A stretch of 26,359 bases of DNA from a bacterium (GCA_018648925.1 JABGQE010000002.1:1-26359); one strand, 5' to 3'; numbered from the stretch's first letter, positions 6,949 through 14,828 are shown. The notes: generated by a model from the letters alone, not told the origin. Made by a program: numbers and translations.

Positions 6949-7197
6949 TTATATTGTATTAAGAGTATTGCTTAATATGTTTATGATTGCATAAGCTCCA
7001 ACCATTATAAACATACCTACAATACCCCATACCATATGTTGTTTTCCTTTAGTCCTGCCCTCTTCACTGTCAGCATTCATTATAAACTGTGCCAAACCCC
7101 AAAGAAAAAATACTAATCCTGCTGCAAACAAAAGTCCTATGAGTGGATTTATAATCAGGAACTCAATACTATCGATTAATCTATAAACCGAAGACAT
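6949..7197 (-). CDS. T4SS_pilin-like small membrane protein (copy 4)
   Basis: The 82-residue protein has two membrane helices separated by the family loop: GLVFFLWGLAQFIMNADSEEGRTKGKQHMVWGIVGMFIMVGAYAIINIL. This WG-x-x-xF/YIMNA(D/G)-x-EE-(K/R)-x-x-GK pattern is shared with the next two genes and matches the T4SS_pilin (VirB2/TrbC-like) family often annotated in Parcubacteria. It lacks a cleavable signal peptide. It follows copy 3 by 6 bases and is the last gene of the unit. A structural pilus role is family-level inference. Confidence 0.78.
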   Translation of the reverse strand: MSSVYRLIDSIEFLIINPLIGLLFAAGLVFFLWGLAQFIMNADSEEGRTKGKQHMVWGIVGMFIMVGAYAIINILSNTLNTI

Positions 7198-7203
7198 ATA
7201 TTT

Positions 7204-7545
7204 TTAGAGAGTTACAGACGGTATGTCTATTGTTGAGCCGTCGTTTACTTCAAACGTATTAGCAAGAAGGTTTACTAATCCCCATACAGAAACCATTACA
7301 AAGAGTGCAATAATTCCCCAAAGCATTATATTCCTTCCTTCCCCTTTCTTCTCTTCATCTCCAGAGTTCATTATGTACATTGCAAGACCCCAGAAGAAGA
7401 ATAGGAGTGCAAGAGCTACAACGATAGGAGTTGCAGTACCTATAATACTTCCAAATGTATCCAATACAGAATCTGCATCAGCAGCTAAAGCCATGACTGG
7501 AGTTATTGCTAAAATACTTAGACCAAAAACAGTAAATTTTTTCAT
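7204..7545 (-). CDS. T4SS_pilin-like protein with signal peptide (copy 3)
   Basis: The 113-residue precursor has a signal peptide (MKKFTVFGLSILAITPVMALA, cleavage likely near ALA-AD). The mature part has two hydrophobic helices around the basic-acidic loop MNSGDEEKKGEGRN, closely like copies 2 and 4, then a short polar tail. VirB2-type pilins have the same plan: cleaved signal, two helices and a short cytoplasmic loop. It has its own promoter (7603-7632) and is cotranscribed with copy 4. Confidence 0.8.
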   Translation of the reverse strand: MKKFTVFGLSILAITPVMALAADADSVLDTFGSIIGTATPIVVALALLFFFWGLAMYIMNSGDEEKKGEGRNIMLWGIIALFVMVSVWGLVNLLANTFEVNDGSTIDIPSVTL

Positions 7546-7602
7546 TTTTTTATAAATAATAAGTAATTAATAGACGACCAATAAATTCTAATCTATAAGA
7601 GT

Positions 7603-7632
7603 ATTATAGTATCTTATTGGTAGTTGTGTAAA
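7603..7632 (-). promoter_or_regulatory. Promoter of pilin-like copies 3 and 4
   Basis: On the minus strand, TTTACA (7627-7632), 18 bases, TATAAT (7603-7608). The start near 7596 gives a leader of about 50 bases. Inverted repeats ATAAGA/TCTTAT (7595-7600, 7612-7617) and CCAATAA/TTATTGG (7578-7584, 7614-7620) surround the -10 and could be an operator. Confidence 0.6.
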
Positions 7633-7663
7633 TAGCGGTAATGTGGATTGTTTAAGCTATATC

Positions 7664-8095
7664 CTAAAAGAACGTATTTGCGAGGATATTGACTATCTGC
7701 CATACAAAAAGCATTACAAATAGCGCTACAATACCCCATACCATAATACTCTTACCTTCTCTTCTCTTCTCTTCATTGTCTGCATTGAGTATAAACCTAG
7801 CAACACCCCAGAAGAAGAATAGGAGCGCCAAAGCCACGACCAAGATAACAGCTTGGTTTATGATATTAATCATAAAGTATATTATGTCCGTAATAGTTGA
7901 TCCTGTGCCGTATACATAATTTGAAGCAAAGCTTCCAGATCCACCGGTACCAAATCCATAGTTAGAACCGTAGTTATATCTAGAGTTGCGGTTCTGTCTA
8001 AATACACTATTAGTTTGTGCAAATGATATGAGTGGCATAAAAAATACCATTGCGCTAAATAAAAATAATTTAATTTTTTTAATGTGTTTTTTCAT
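7664..8095 (-). CDS. T4SS_pilin-like protein with signal peptide and Gly/Asn/Tyr-rich N-terminus (copy 2)
   Basis: The 143-residue precursor has a signal peptide (KKIKLFLFSAMVFFMPLISFA-Q). An unusual mature N-terminus rich in Asn, Arg, Tyr, Gly and Ser follows (NSRYNYGSNYGFGTGGSGSF). Then comes the two-helix pilin core with LLFFFWGVARFILNADNEEKRREGKS and MVWGIVALFVMLFVW. The core is nearly the same as in copies 3 and 4, so they are clearly paralogues. The aromatic/Gly-rich extension is absent from the other copies. It follows copy 1 by 7 bases, and a 118-base gap with a promoter separates it from copy 3. Confidence 0.8.
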   Translation of the reverse strand: MKKHIKKIKLFLFSAMVFFMPLISFAQTNSVFRQNRNSRYNYGSNYGFGTGGSGSFASNYVYGTGSTITDIIYFMINIINQAVILVVALALLFFFWGVARFILNADNEEKRREGKSIMVWGIVALFVMLFVWQIVNILANTFF

Positions 8096-8102
8096 ATAAA
8101 TA

Positions 8103-8495
8103 TTATGTTAACTCTATTGTATAACTAGACTGTACGACATCTCTTCTTATCTCATCTACAGTCCCTTGTATTGCATATGAAAGAAGCGATGCACCAAGTA
8201 TTACAGCAGCACCTATAAGTGTCCACATCAGTGCTTTTTTTGCTGTTATTAGGTCCTCTGGTTTTCCTTGCGCCTTTACAAACAAAAAACCTGAATAAAT
8301 AATCATAATCACTATGATAGGTATAGCAATAGTTATCACAACATCAAGAAGCGCTCTTAGAAAATCTGGGATTGAAGTGTACCCATCTTTTAGAGGGTTT
8401 TGAAGAGAGTTTGAACCTTGAGCAGAAACAATAGCAAAAGGAGAAAACAACATTACTGCAATCATACTAAAATAAATCTTCTTTATATTTTTCAT
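8103..8495 (-). CDS. Pilin-like membrane protein, divergent (copy 1)
   Basis: Started at the ATG at 8495, the 130-residue precursor begins with a good signal peptide (MKNIKKIYFSMIAVMLFSPFAIVSAQ). The in-frame ATG at 8525 would put ten polar residues before it and is less likely. The mature part has two hydrophobic helices (about DVVITIAIPIIVIMIIYSGF and ALMWTLIGAAVILGASLLSYAI) joined by FVKAQGKPEDLITAKKA. This loop is the usual form in VirB2/TrbC-type pilin-like proteins of Parcubacteria and differs from the EEK loop of the next three genes. It lies between the solute-binding protein gene and copy 2, with short gaps, so it is probably in one operon with them. Confidence 0.78.
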   Translation of the reverse strand: MKNIKKIYFSMIAVMLFSPFAIVSAQGSNSLQNPLKDGYTSIPDFLRALLDVVITIAIPIIVIMIIYSGFLFVKAQGKPEDLITAKKALMWTLIGAAVILGASLLSYAIQGTVDEIRRDVVQSSYTIELT

Positions 8496-8532
8496 ACTAG
8501 AATTATCTCTTATTATCTGAACCATATCAATA

Positions 8533-9834
8533 CTATCTACTGCGTAACAACAAGTCTAACTCTTTATCGGCAAGGCTTACAGCATCCCCTAAGCGCACCC
8601 TACCAGATGTAACAGACTCTATTAAGTTTCTAAATATATCGTCAGTCTTTCCGCTATCTGGATCAAGCCAAGATTTTGACATCAAAGCAGCGTCATAGAA
8701 GACCGAATTAACTGCGTCTGTTGGTTTGTTTACAAGTATGTCACGTCTTACAGGAGGCAAGTTAAAATCTGCAGATGATTGCATTATACTTTCAATATTT
8801 GTAAGAGCTAGCCCTACGATGAGCGCTCCTGCTTGGTTTTTAGAATTACCTGGAATAGTAAAGGCTGACATCTTACCGTATGTTATTTTCGTATTAGCAT
8901 CTCGGAGCTGTGGCAGTGGGCTAATGTTGAAATTTAGATTTGGATTAGATCTAATGATTGTTTCAAACTCACTTGCAAATCCAAAGTATATTGCCAAATC
9001 ACCTGCTACAAATAACTCTTTGGAATTTGGAAGTGATTTATTCCACGAATACACAGACTTCACAGGGTTTGAAAACTCTGTATAAAATCTTACTGCGGCT
9101 TCTGCTGGAGGTGTCGCAAAATCAAGCTTCTCATTGATTATGGACTGAAGTCCATTTGCCGTAGGTACGACAATCCTATTACCAGACTGGATTATGAAGG
9201 CGGAAAGTATTTCTTTTGCATTTTCTACATTAGTAAACTCACCCAATGCTGTAAAACTTCTTGTAATATTTGATGCTGTATCACGTTGTGTAATCTTTGG
9301 ACTTAATGTAAAAAGTTCATCCCAAAACTCTGGCGGATTTGCTATACCCACGCTCTGGAATATGTCTCTATTCCAATACATAATCATAGGGTCTATAGTA
9401 AATGGCAATCCTAACACACCATTGTCTGTAAGATATATTTCACCTTCTTCTACAAAAGTATTTTTAAAATCACGCTCGGAAATAGTATCGTAAGGAATCT
9501 CAATTATCTTTTCTCTATTTCGTACAACCCCATCATGTGCAAGTAGCAACAAATCTGGCCCAGCTCCAGCAGCTAACGCTTCTATAAATTCTTCTTGATA
9601 TGTTTCTTTATTTTTTTGCGTATAAGTTACTGCAGAAAAACGACCATTGTTAGAATTTAGTTGAGTTATTAATTTGTTCATTGTCTCCGCCGGTACGGTG
9701 CCCCATATCTCTACCGTACCTATCTCTTGATCAGAGTTCCCTAACCCACCTACACCAGCAAATACGAGCATACCTGCGATCGCAAGTACTACAAATATAG
9801 CCATTACTACAATTTGAAAATTTGTCATGTTCAT
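8533..9834 (-). CDS. Extracellular solute-binding protein (family 1-like), membrane-anchored
   Basis: The 433-residue protein has an uncleaved-looking N-terminal helix (about 5-27) and no lipobox. The fold marks are those of carbohydrate-type periplasmic binding proteins: IGTVEIWGTVP, a conserved ALAAGAGPDLLLL segment, and GLPFTIDPMIMYWNRDIFQSVGI followed by PPEFWDELF. Late in the chain are the LFVAGDLAIYFGFASEFETI and KMSAFTIPGNSKNQAGA segments. In such transporters it would capture a ligand for an ABC permease, but no permease or ATPase gene is in the window. It sits between a methyltransferase and pilin-like genes. It may serve a distant transporter or be an adhesin-like surface protein. 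The ligand cannot be predicted. Confidence 0.85.
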   Translation of the reverse strand: MNMTNFQIVVMAIFVVLAIAGMLVFAGVGGLGNSDQEIGTVEIWGTVPAETMNKLITQLNSNNGRFSAVTYTQKNKETYQEEFIEALAAGAGPDLLLLAHDGVVRNREKIIEIPYDTISERDFKNTFVEEGEIYLTDNGVLGLPFTIDPMIMYWNRDIFQSVGIANPPEFWDELFTLSPKITQRDTASNITRSFTALGEFTNVENAKEILSAFIIQSGNRIVVPTANGLQSIINEKLDFATPPAEAAVRFYTEFSNPVKSVYSWNKSLPNSKELFVAGDLAIYFGFASEFETIIRSNPNLNFNISPLPQLRDANTKITYGKMSAFTIPGNSKNQAGALIVGLALTNIESIMQSSADFNLPPVRRDILVNKPTDAVNSVFYDAALMSKSWLDPDSGKTDDIFRNLIESVTSGRVRLGDAVSLADKELDLLLRSR

Positions 9835-9848
9835 AAGCCTAGTATATT

Positions 9849-10382
9849 TTAATTATTATTTTTATGAAAAATCAGACCGTAATGATGTTCTCCTGCATCA
9901 AACCTACTATCAAACTCAAAACCTTTTTCTGTAAAAATCCCTCTTGCTGTGCTTTCTGTCACTATATTACTAGCTTGTGGACCCATACCACCAAAAGAGT
10001 CACTCCAATCTACAACCATTAGCCTGCCATTAGCTTTCAGTACACGACGTATCTCTATTGCTGTCGTACCTTTGTCTTCTAGTTGGAAAAGTGTATTTGC
10101 GATAATCACAGCATCCACTGACTCGTCACCAAGCTTTGTCCCATCGACAGTCTCAATATCTCCCCAGAGAACATCCACATTTTCTCTCTTTGCATCTTCT
10201 ACCATCCTTTTTACTTTTTGCAAAAGTGATTGCTGTAAGTCTATCGCATATACACGACCTCTGTCTCCCACCAACTCACTTACTGCCATCACATAGTGAC
10301 CAGAACCAGAACCGAAGTCTGCAACTGACATCCCTTCAGTCAAATGTAATTGTTTTATATTATTTTTGGGATCTGAAAACAT
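9849..10382 (-). CDS. Class I SAM-dependent methyltransferase
   Basis: The 177-residue protein is a single Rossmann-type methyltransferase domain. Motif I is ADFGSGSGHY (residues 21-30), the acidic residue that binds the SAM ribose is in YAIDLQ (Asp48), motif II/III region is VLWGDIETV, and motif IV is SVDAVIIANTLFQLED, followed by RVLKANGRLMVVDW. It resembles the UbiE/COQ5 and PCMT-like small methyltransferases, but the substrate is not readable. It starts 22 bases after gyrA and ends 14 bases before the solute-binding protein gene, so it is probably cotranscribed with both. Confidence 0.88.
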   Translation of the reverse strand: MFSDPKNNIKQLHLTEGMSVADFGSGSGHYVMAVSELVGDRGRVYAIDLQQSLLQKVKRMVEDAKRENVDVLWGDIETVDGTKLGDESVDAVIIANTLFQLEDKGTTAIEIRRVLKANGRLMVVDWSDSFGGMGPQASNIVTESTARGIFTEKGFEFDSRFDAGEHHYGLIFHKNNN

Positions 10383-10404
10383 TACTAATAGTATACAATT
10401 TATT

Positions 10405-12900
10405 TTATAAGCATACGAGTGCAGCTATGCTATCTCCTGCTCTAAGTTTCATTATTCGCACTCCTTGTGTCTGTCTTCCAAGAGACGGCACTTCTTTTAG
10501 GTCAAGCCGTATCACCTGCCCTTTCTTTGACATAGCCACAAGCTCTAAGTCATCTGAACCATCGGAACCTATTGCTTTTGCTGCTATTAGGTTACCTGTC
10601 TTTGTAGTTACCTTTGCTGTTTTGATACCAGAACCACCGCGGTTTTGTACTTTATATTCTTTTATTTTTGTTTTCTTTCCGTATCCAGATGCGCTCAATA
10701 CTAGAATCTCCGCTGTATTATCACCAGCTTTTACAACACCTGCGCTTATTACCTTATCGTCACTTCCTATCTTTATAGCGCGCACTCCTGCTGCATTTCT
10801 ACCCATCTCTCGTATGTCGTCTCCCTTAAAGCGGATTGACTGTCCTTTTGTTGTAGCTACCACCACTTCATCGCCCTTTTCAAGTAGTGATGCAGATATA
10901 AGCCTGTCTTCTTTGCCAAGCGTAATAGCGATGAGTCCACTTCGTCTTACATCGTAGAAATTCTCAGCTGCGACCCTCTTTGCAGTACCGTTCTCTGTTA
11001 CCATCACAAGTGACAAAGCATCTTTCTTTGCATCCTTTGGAAGCGCTAATACTGAAGTTATGTTCTCACCTTGTGGAAGCGACAAGAAATTCATAATAGA
11101 CTTTCCTCGTGTAGCCCGCCGTCCTTCTGGAATGTCATACATCTTCATCTGGTAAACCTTTCCTCGGTCAGAGAAAAATAGCATGTCACTGTGTGTACTT
11201 GCTGTTAGGAATGTAGTTACAAAGTCTTCTTCTTTTGTATTAAGATCAACCACTCCTACTCCACCTCGTTTTTGTTTTTTGTATTCGTCAGGATTAGTTC
11301 TTTTGATATAACCACCTGATGTAAGTACTAATATACTTTCCTCGTCAGGTATTAGGTCTTCGACAGAAATAGACTTTACTCCACCTTTAACTACTTTTGT
11401 TCTTCGCTCGTCGCCATACTTCTCAATAATCTCTTTGAGTTCGTTCTTAATAGTAGTAAGGATCTTTTTAGGACTTCCTAGGAGTTCTTTGAGGTCTTTA
11501 ATAAGTTGTTGAATTGCCTTTAGCTCATCTTCTATCTTTTTTCGCTCAAGCCCTGCAAGCTTCTGTAGTCGCATCTCAAGTATTGCTGTAGCTTGTTTAT
11601 CAGAGAATTTAAATTCTTTCATCAGAGCAGCATGTGCAGATGGAGCGTCTTTGGATGCTTTTATAGTCTTTATAATCTTGTCTATATGATCAAGAGCCTT
11701 TTTAAGGCCGAGTAATATATGCTCACGGTCCTCTGCCTTCCTGAGGTCAAACTCTGTTCTTCGTTTTACTACTATTTGTCTGTGAGAAATAAACTCTTCT
11801 AAGATTCTTTTAAGTGAAAGTGTCTGTGGTACGCCGTCCACAAGCACCACCATATTGAAATGAAATGTCTCTTCAAGTTGTGTATGTTTATAAATATAAT
11901 TTAGAACGTTCTGTGGTTGTGCACCCCCTTTGAGCTCTACTACCACTCGTATATCTCCCTTTGCAGATTCGTCTCGTAAGTCTTTTATGCCTTCTAGTTT
12001 TTTGTCGCGTACGAGGTCTGCTATCTTTACTATCATGTCGGATTTGTTAACACGATATGGGATTGAACTAATTACAATATTAAAATTCCCTTTTTTGTCT
12101 TCTACTATCTCTGCGTCACCTCGGGTAAGCACACCCCCTTTACCGCTTGAGTACGCATGATGAATGTCTTTATGATTATAAATAATCCCACCGACTGGAA
12201 AGTCAGGGCCTTTGATATGCTTCATCAGGTCTTCTGTTCCTGCGTCTTTATTGTCTATGAGCTCTATGACGGCATTACAAACCTCACCAAGGTTGTGAGG
12301 TGCCATATTTGTTGCCATACCGACAGCAATACCAAGTGTACCGTTAAGAAGGATGTTTGGCACTGCCGCTGGCAAAACTATGGGCTCTTTTCTTGTACCG
12401 TCGTAGTTGGGACGCCACTCTACTGTGTCCTTCTCTAAGTCACGCAGAAGCTCACCTGAAAGCTTTGACATTTTTGCTTCCGTATAACGCATAGCAGCTG
12501 GAGAGTCCCCATCAATTGAACCGAAGTTACCTTGACCTATAACAAGCGGATATCTGTATGTAAAGTTTTGTGCCATTTTTGCCATACCGTCATAGATAGC
12601 CACGTCACCATGTGGATGGTATTTACCCATCACGTCTCCGATAACTGCTGCTGACTTTCTAAACTTCGCAGAGGAATTCAAGCCCATCTGATTCATGGTA
12701 TGTAAGACCCTTCTTGCTCCGGGCTTCAGGCCGTCGCGTACGTCAGGAAGAGCACGCATAGTGATGACGGACATCGCATAGTCCAAATAAGACTCTCTCA
12801 TTTCGGAGCTTATGCTTTGTTGTATTACGTTTTGATGCGGTACTATTTCCGCTTTATTACCGCCAGCTGGCGGTTTTTTTTCTTCCTCTTTCTTTGCCAT
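10405..12900 (-). CDS. gyrA: DNA gyrase subunit A
   Basis: This is the breakage-reunion subunit of gyrase, 831 residues, normal length. Seen are [28 protein letters not shown] (the WHD approach), GKYHPHGD, and the catalytic Tyr139 in AAMRYTE. The [13 protein letters not shown] segment, the coiled-coil arm and a six-bladed C-terminal DNA-wrapping domain follow. The GyrA-box-like KQKRGGVGV favours GyrA over ParC. In the quinolone pocket the residue matching E. coli Ser83 is Val100 (codon 12601-12603), while the Asp87 equivalent is kept (Asp104). The N-terminal tail contains PPAGG, encoded by a 16-bp perfect palindrome. A TATAAT 11 bases before the ATG predicts an almost leaderless mRNA. The gene heads a run with the methyltransferase, binding protein and pilin-like genes. 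Confidence 0.96.
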   Translation of the reverse strand: MAKKEEEKKPPAGGNKAEIVPHQNVIQQSISSEMRESYLDYAMSVITMRALPDVRDGLKPGARRVLHTMNQMGLNSSAKFRKSAAVIGDVMGKYHPHGDVAIYDGMAKMAQNFTYRYPLVIGQGNFGSIDGDSPAAMRYTEAKMSKLSGELLRDLEKDTVEWRPNYDGTRKEPIVLPAAVPNILLNGTLGIAVGMATNMAPHNLGEVCNAVIELIDNKDAGTEDLMKHIKGPDFPVGGIIYNHKDIHHAYSSGKGGVLTRGDAEIVEDKKGNFNIVISSIPYRVNKSDMIVKIADLVRDKKLEGIKDLRDESAKGDIRVVVELKGGAQPQNVLNYIYKHTQLEETFHFNMVVLVDGVPQTLSLKRILEEFISHRQIVVKRRTEFDLRKAEDREHILLGLKKALDHIDKIIKTIKASKDAPSAHAALMKEFKFSDKQATAILEMRLQKLAGLERKKIEDELKAIQQLIKDLKELLGSPKKILTTIKNELKEIIEKYGDERRTKVVKGGVKSISVEDLIPDEESILVLTSGGYIKRTNPDEYKKQKRGGVGVVDLNTKEEDFVTTFLTASTHSDMLFFSDRGKVYQMKMYDIPEGRRATRGKSIMNFLSLPQGENITSVLALPKDAKKDALSLVMVTENGTAKRVAAENFYDVRRSGLIAITLGKEDRLISASLLEKGDEVVVATTKGQSIRFKGDDIREMGRNAAGVRAIKIGSDDKVISAGVVKAGDNTAEILVLSASGYGKKTKIKEYKVQNRGGSGIKTAKVTTKTGNLIAAKAIGSDGSDDLELVAMSKKGQVIRLDLKEVPSLGRQTQGVRIMKLRAGDSIAALVCL
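12859..12874. repeat. 16-bp perfect palindrome inside gyrA
   Basis: ACCGCCAGCTGGCGGT is fully self-complementary and is read in frame as part of PPAGGN at residues 10-15 of GyrA, in a non-conserved tail. It is followed on the + strand by eight T. See also the palindromes in ftsA, truB and the RAYT gene. Confidence 0.85.
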
Positions 12901-12911
12901 AATTGTGTCTA

Positions 12912-12917
12912 ATTATA
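12912..12917 (-). promoter_or_regulatory. -10 box of gyrA
   Basis: On the minus strand there is a perfect TATAAT, 11 bases before the gyrA ATG. No good -35 is seen at 16-18 bases. The predicted start is about 5 bases before the ATG. Confidence 0.55.
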
Positions 12918-12941
12918 GCACATTTGGGATATTTTTGAAAG

Positions 12942-12981
12942 AAAAAAGGCGACTCACGGATATAAAATCCCGCGAATCGCC
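12942..12981 (-). terminator. Terminator after the 57-residue membrane protein gene
   Basis: On the minus strand, an interrupted stem with GGCGA/TCGCC ends and CGG/CCG inside (12948-12981) is followed by six T (12942-12947). It lies 27 bases after the stop codon at 13009. Confidence 0.75.
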
Positions 12982-13008
12982 TAATCTAAATAAGCAACAG
13001 TTTGTACT

Positions 13009-13182
13009 CTAAAATTTTATTGCCCAAACCCCCGCTGCAAGTAAAATACCTATAATAAAACAGAATAAATATCCTACATCTTTATAACTACGATAGTCGT
13101 CATTACGATGATGAATCATTCCCAGAATACCAACGATTGTCATAATAACTCCAACAACTAATATCCCAATGGACATAACCAT
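13009..13182 (-). CDS. Small two-helix membrane protein, unknown function
   Basis: A 57-residue ORF starts at 13182 and ends with TAG at 13009-13011. A clear Shine-Dalgarno AAGGAG lies 6 bases before the ATG. The protein has two hydrophobic helices (MSIGILVVGVIMTIVGILGM and GYLFCFIIGILLAAGVWAI) joined by a polar loop with HHRNDDYRSYKD. It starts 13 bases after the stop of the 140-residue gene and is followed by a terminator, so the two form a two-gene operon. No family is recognised. Confidence 0.72.
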   Translation of the reverse strand: MVMSIGILVVGVIMTIVGILGMIHHRNDDYRSYKDVGYLFCFIIGILLAAGVWAIKF

Positions 13183-13195
13183 AAATATCTCCTTT

Positions 13196-13618
13196 TTATA
13201 AAGATTCTTCTGTATTAGCTTTTATTATAAGGTGCATACTTCTTACAGAAAATATAGTTTTACCAGTCGCAGTTGTAAACAACCCATTCAAGAAGAAAAA
13301 TTGCTCTCTACCACCTTTACCATCTTCATCATCTTTTGTTTCAAACTCGCCTCTAATAAATAGACAATTCCCAGATACTCTTCTTGCACCTATTTGAAAA
13401 CTATCAATATTAGGTTCAGTAAATTTAACACTAAATAAGTCCTTCCCAACAAGATGGTTTGCTGCAATCCTTGCCATTCTTTCGCTCCATTCTTCACCTT
13501 CCTTACACAGATTAAGAGCAAACCACTTACCCTTGAATATCATAGCGCTATTTGTTAAACCAAGTCTTAGCTGAAGAGAAGCTAATGATTCCGGTTTTAC
13601 TATTGTATTCGTATCCAT
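13196..13618 (-). CDS. Unknown soluble protein, 140 residues
   Basis: No family is recognised. The protein has no signal or membrane segment. It has mixed helix and strand patterns, with KGKWFALNLCKEGEEWSERM, GARRVSGNCLFIRGEFET, an acidic-Gly loop DDEDGKGG, and a C-terminal SVRSMHLIIKA. I start it at the ATG at 13618. The longer frame from 13684 would begin upstream of the promoter's -10 (13666-13671), whereas the 13618 ATG has AAAGGG about 8 bases before it and a 40-base leader. The GEFE and SGNCLF segments faintly recall OB-fold/single-strand-binding proteins, but I would not assign that. It is first in an operon with the 57-residue membrane protein. Confidence 0.7.
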   Translation of the reverse strand: MDTNTIVKPESLASLQLRLGLTNSAMIFKGKWFALNLCKEGEEWSERMARIAANHLVGKDLFSVKFTEPNIDSFQIGARRVSGNCLFIRGEFETKDDEDGKGGREQFFFLNGLFTTATGKTIFSVRSMHLIIKANTEESL

Positions 13619-13665
13619 TTTCAAGTCCCTTTCACAAAAAGTTATACTGCAATATTCTGCTGCTG

Positions 13666-13694
13666 AGTATACCTTGGATATCAAGTCATGTCAA
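13666..13694 (-). promoter_or_regulatory. Promoter of the 140-/57-residue gene pair
   Basis: On the minus strand, TTGACA (13689-13694), 17 bases, TATACT (13666-13671). The start would be near 13659. A TATACT/AGTATA inverted pair (13643-13648, 13666-13671) spans -10 to early transcript and could be an operator or hairpin. Confidence 0.7.
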
Positions 13695-13703
13695 GAAAAT
13701 ACA

Positions 13704-13738
13704 TAAATACCTCATTCCTTGAAGAAACGAGGTATTTA
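13704..13738 (-). terminator. Terminator-like hairpin after the MBL/90-residue unit
   Basis: A perfect 10-bp stem (13704-13713 with 13729-13738), TAAATACCTC/GAGGTATTTA, has a 15-base loop, 22 bases after the stop at 13760. The T-run after it on the minus strand is interrupted, so efficiency is uncertain. Confidence 0.5.
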
Positions 13739-13759
13739 GGGGCTTTTTAGCCTATTTTT

Positions 13760-14032
13760 TTACTGCTGGAAGATACCTTCAAGCTCTCTTCTGCTTTCAT
13801 CAAACTGTTCTCTACCCTCTTCAAACACTTCAGAAAATCCTTCCTTTACGCCTGCCACAAGAGATGGACTGTCTTGCTTTCTAACCACTTCTGCCTCTTG
13901 ACCAAACCTCAACCCAACTACTGAAAGCCATACTATAAATATTATCCCTGCGATTATTGCAGCGACTATGAAAGCTATTTTCATACGATATGATTCTGGC
14001 TTTTCTCTTAATTTGTCTACTGTATTTAACAT
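13760..14032 (-). CDS. Small single-pass membrane protein, unknown
   Basis: This 90-residue protein has one membrane helix near the N-terminus (about 19-42, IAFIVAAIIAGIIFIVWLSVVGL) and a charged, Glu-rich, helical C-terminal half (VKEGFSEVFEEGREQFDESRRELEG) that could form a coiled coil. Small one-helix proteins of this layout are common in Parcubacteria, but I recognise no function. It starts 11 bases after the metallo-beta-lactamase-fold gene and is probably cotranscribed with it. Confidence 0.7.
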   Translation of the reverse strand: MLNTVDKLREKPESYRMKIAFIVAAIIAGIIFIVWLSVVGLRFGQEAEVVRKQDSPSLVAGVKEGFSEVFEEGREQFDESRRELEGIFQQ

Positions 14033-14043
14033 AATAGATTTTG

Positions 14044-14682
14044 TTAATTTTTAAGAACCACTATTTCCCCCTCTTTACCATCTAAATCTTTTTTCTTTAT
14101 TGTTAGTTTATCAACAGGCTTGCCGTTCTCTCCTCCGTCTTCTTTTAAGAATTTTGCTAAAGCACTTTCTTTCCCTTCTTCTATTTCTCCGTAGTGCATC
14201 GGTATTACAATCTTTGGCTCAAGATCTACGGCAATAGCATGCGCATCTGCCGTACCAAGCACTCCGTTTCCACCGATAGGTACAAATAAAATATCAATAT
14301 TACCAAGAGCTTCTTTTACATCTGCATTAAGCTTTTTAGAATTAAGTGCACCTAAAAATACTAAGTTCATCCCTTCAAGCACTATAGAGTACACTGTGTT
14401 TATCCTATCACTTCCACCATATCCTGAAACACTCTGTAAACCTTTTATAAAAACTTTTTTAACTTCATATTCTCCGGGGCCTGTTATAGCGAAAGGTTCT
14501 TTGTCGCCATGAGTTACTTGCCCTATACCGTTAAAGTCTTTGTCATTCAAGCTAACAACAGCAATATCAGCACCAAATTTGGCGCCACTTAATTTTGATT
14601 CTTTTGAAATAGGGTTTATAGCGACCGTAGTATCCCCAAATGCCGCCTTAAAAAATTCCCCTCCGTGATATGTAATTACCAT
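14044..14682 (-). CDS. Metallo-beta-lactamase-fold protein with lost metal motif
   Basis: From the ATG at 14682 the protein has 212 residues and resembles the L-like (UPF0173/YtkL-type) hydrolases: VITYHGGEFFKAAFGDTTVAINP, then TGPGEYEV, then IDILFVPIGGNGVLGTADAHAIAVDLEPKIVIPMHYG near the end. The HxHxDH motif that should follow the second strand is replaced by AVVSLNDKDFNGI, so the usual two-metal site cannot form, although the final MHYG histidine remains. It may be a binding or structural homologue. The start at 14682 is chosen over 14709 because a TACAAT -10 lies at 14690-14695, which would make the mRNA leaderless at 14682. It is divergent from rpsA and is followed by the 90-residue gene. 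Confidence 0.8.
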   Translation of the reverse strand: MVITYHGGEFFKAAFGDTTVAINPISKESKLSGAKFGADIAVVSLNDKDFNGIGQVTHGDKEPFAITGPGEYEVKKVFIKGLQSVSGYGGSDRINTVYSIVLEGMNLVFLGALNSKKLNADVKEALGNIDILFVPIGGNGVLGTADAHAIAVDLEPKIVIPMHYGEIEEGKESALAKFLKEDGGENGKPVDKLTIKKKDLDGKEGEIVVLKN

Positions 14683-14689
14683 AATCTCT

Positions 14690-14695
14690 ATTGTA
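14690..14695 (-). promoter_or_regulatory. -10 box of the MBL-fold gene
   Basis: TACAAT on the minus strand, 7 bases before the ATG at 14682, with no strong -35. It decides the start codon, because the ATG at 14709 lies upstream of it. Confidence 0.5.
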
Positions 14696-14828
14696 GCAGA
14701 TAATTGCAAAAGGTTAAGTTTTATAGTAATATTGAGAACATTGTTTTATTAATCCTTGTGTAGGAACTAACCCCACTCAATACTGTAATTGCAAGAGAAT
14801 GAGAGGACATCCTGCGCTATTTTAAATT

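Noticed and set aside
9949..10296. Open frame on + opposite the methyltransferase
   Set aside because: Ser-rich shadow of the real gene with its SAM motifs on the minus strand.
10136..10957. 273-codon + strand frame across the methyltransferase and gyrA 3' ends
   Set aside because: It is Ser/Pro/Leu-rich antisense sequence spanning two real genes and an intergenic gap, with no start context.
13619..13684. Longer N-terminus for the 140-residue gene
   Set aside because: The extra codons cover the -10 and predicted transcript start; the ATG at 13618 has a ribosome-binding site.
14710..14828. Possible riboswitch or S1-binding leader before rpsA
   Set aside because: No stable conserved-looking hairpin or known motif could be recognised in the roughly 90-base leader.
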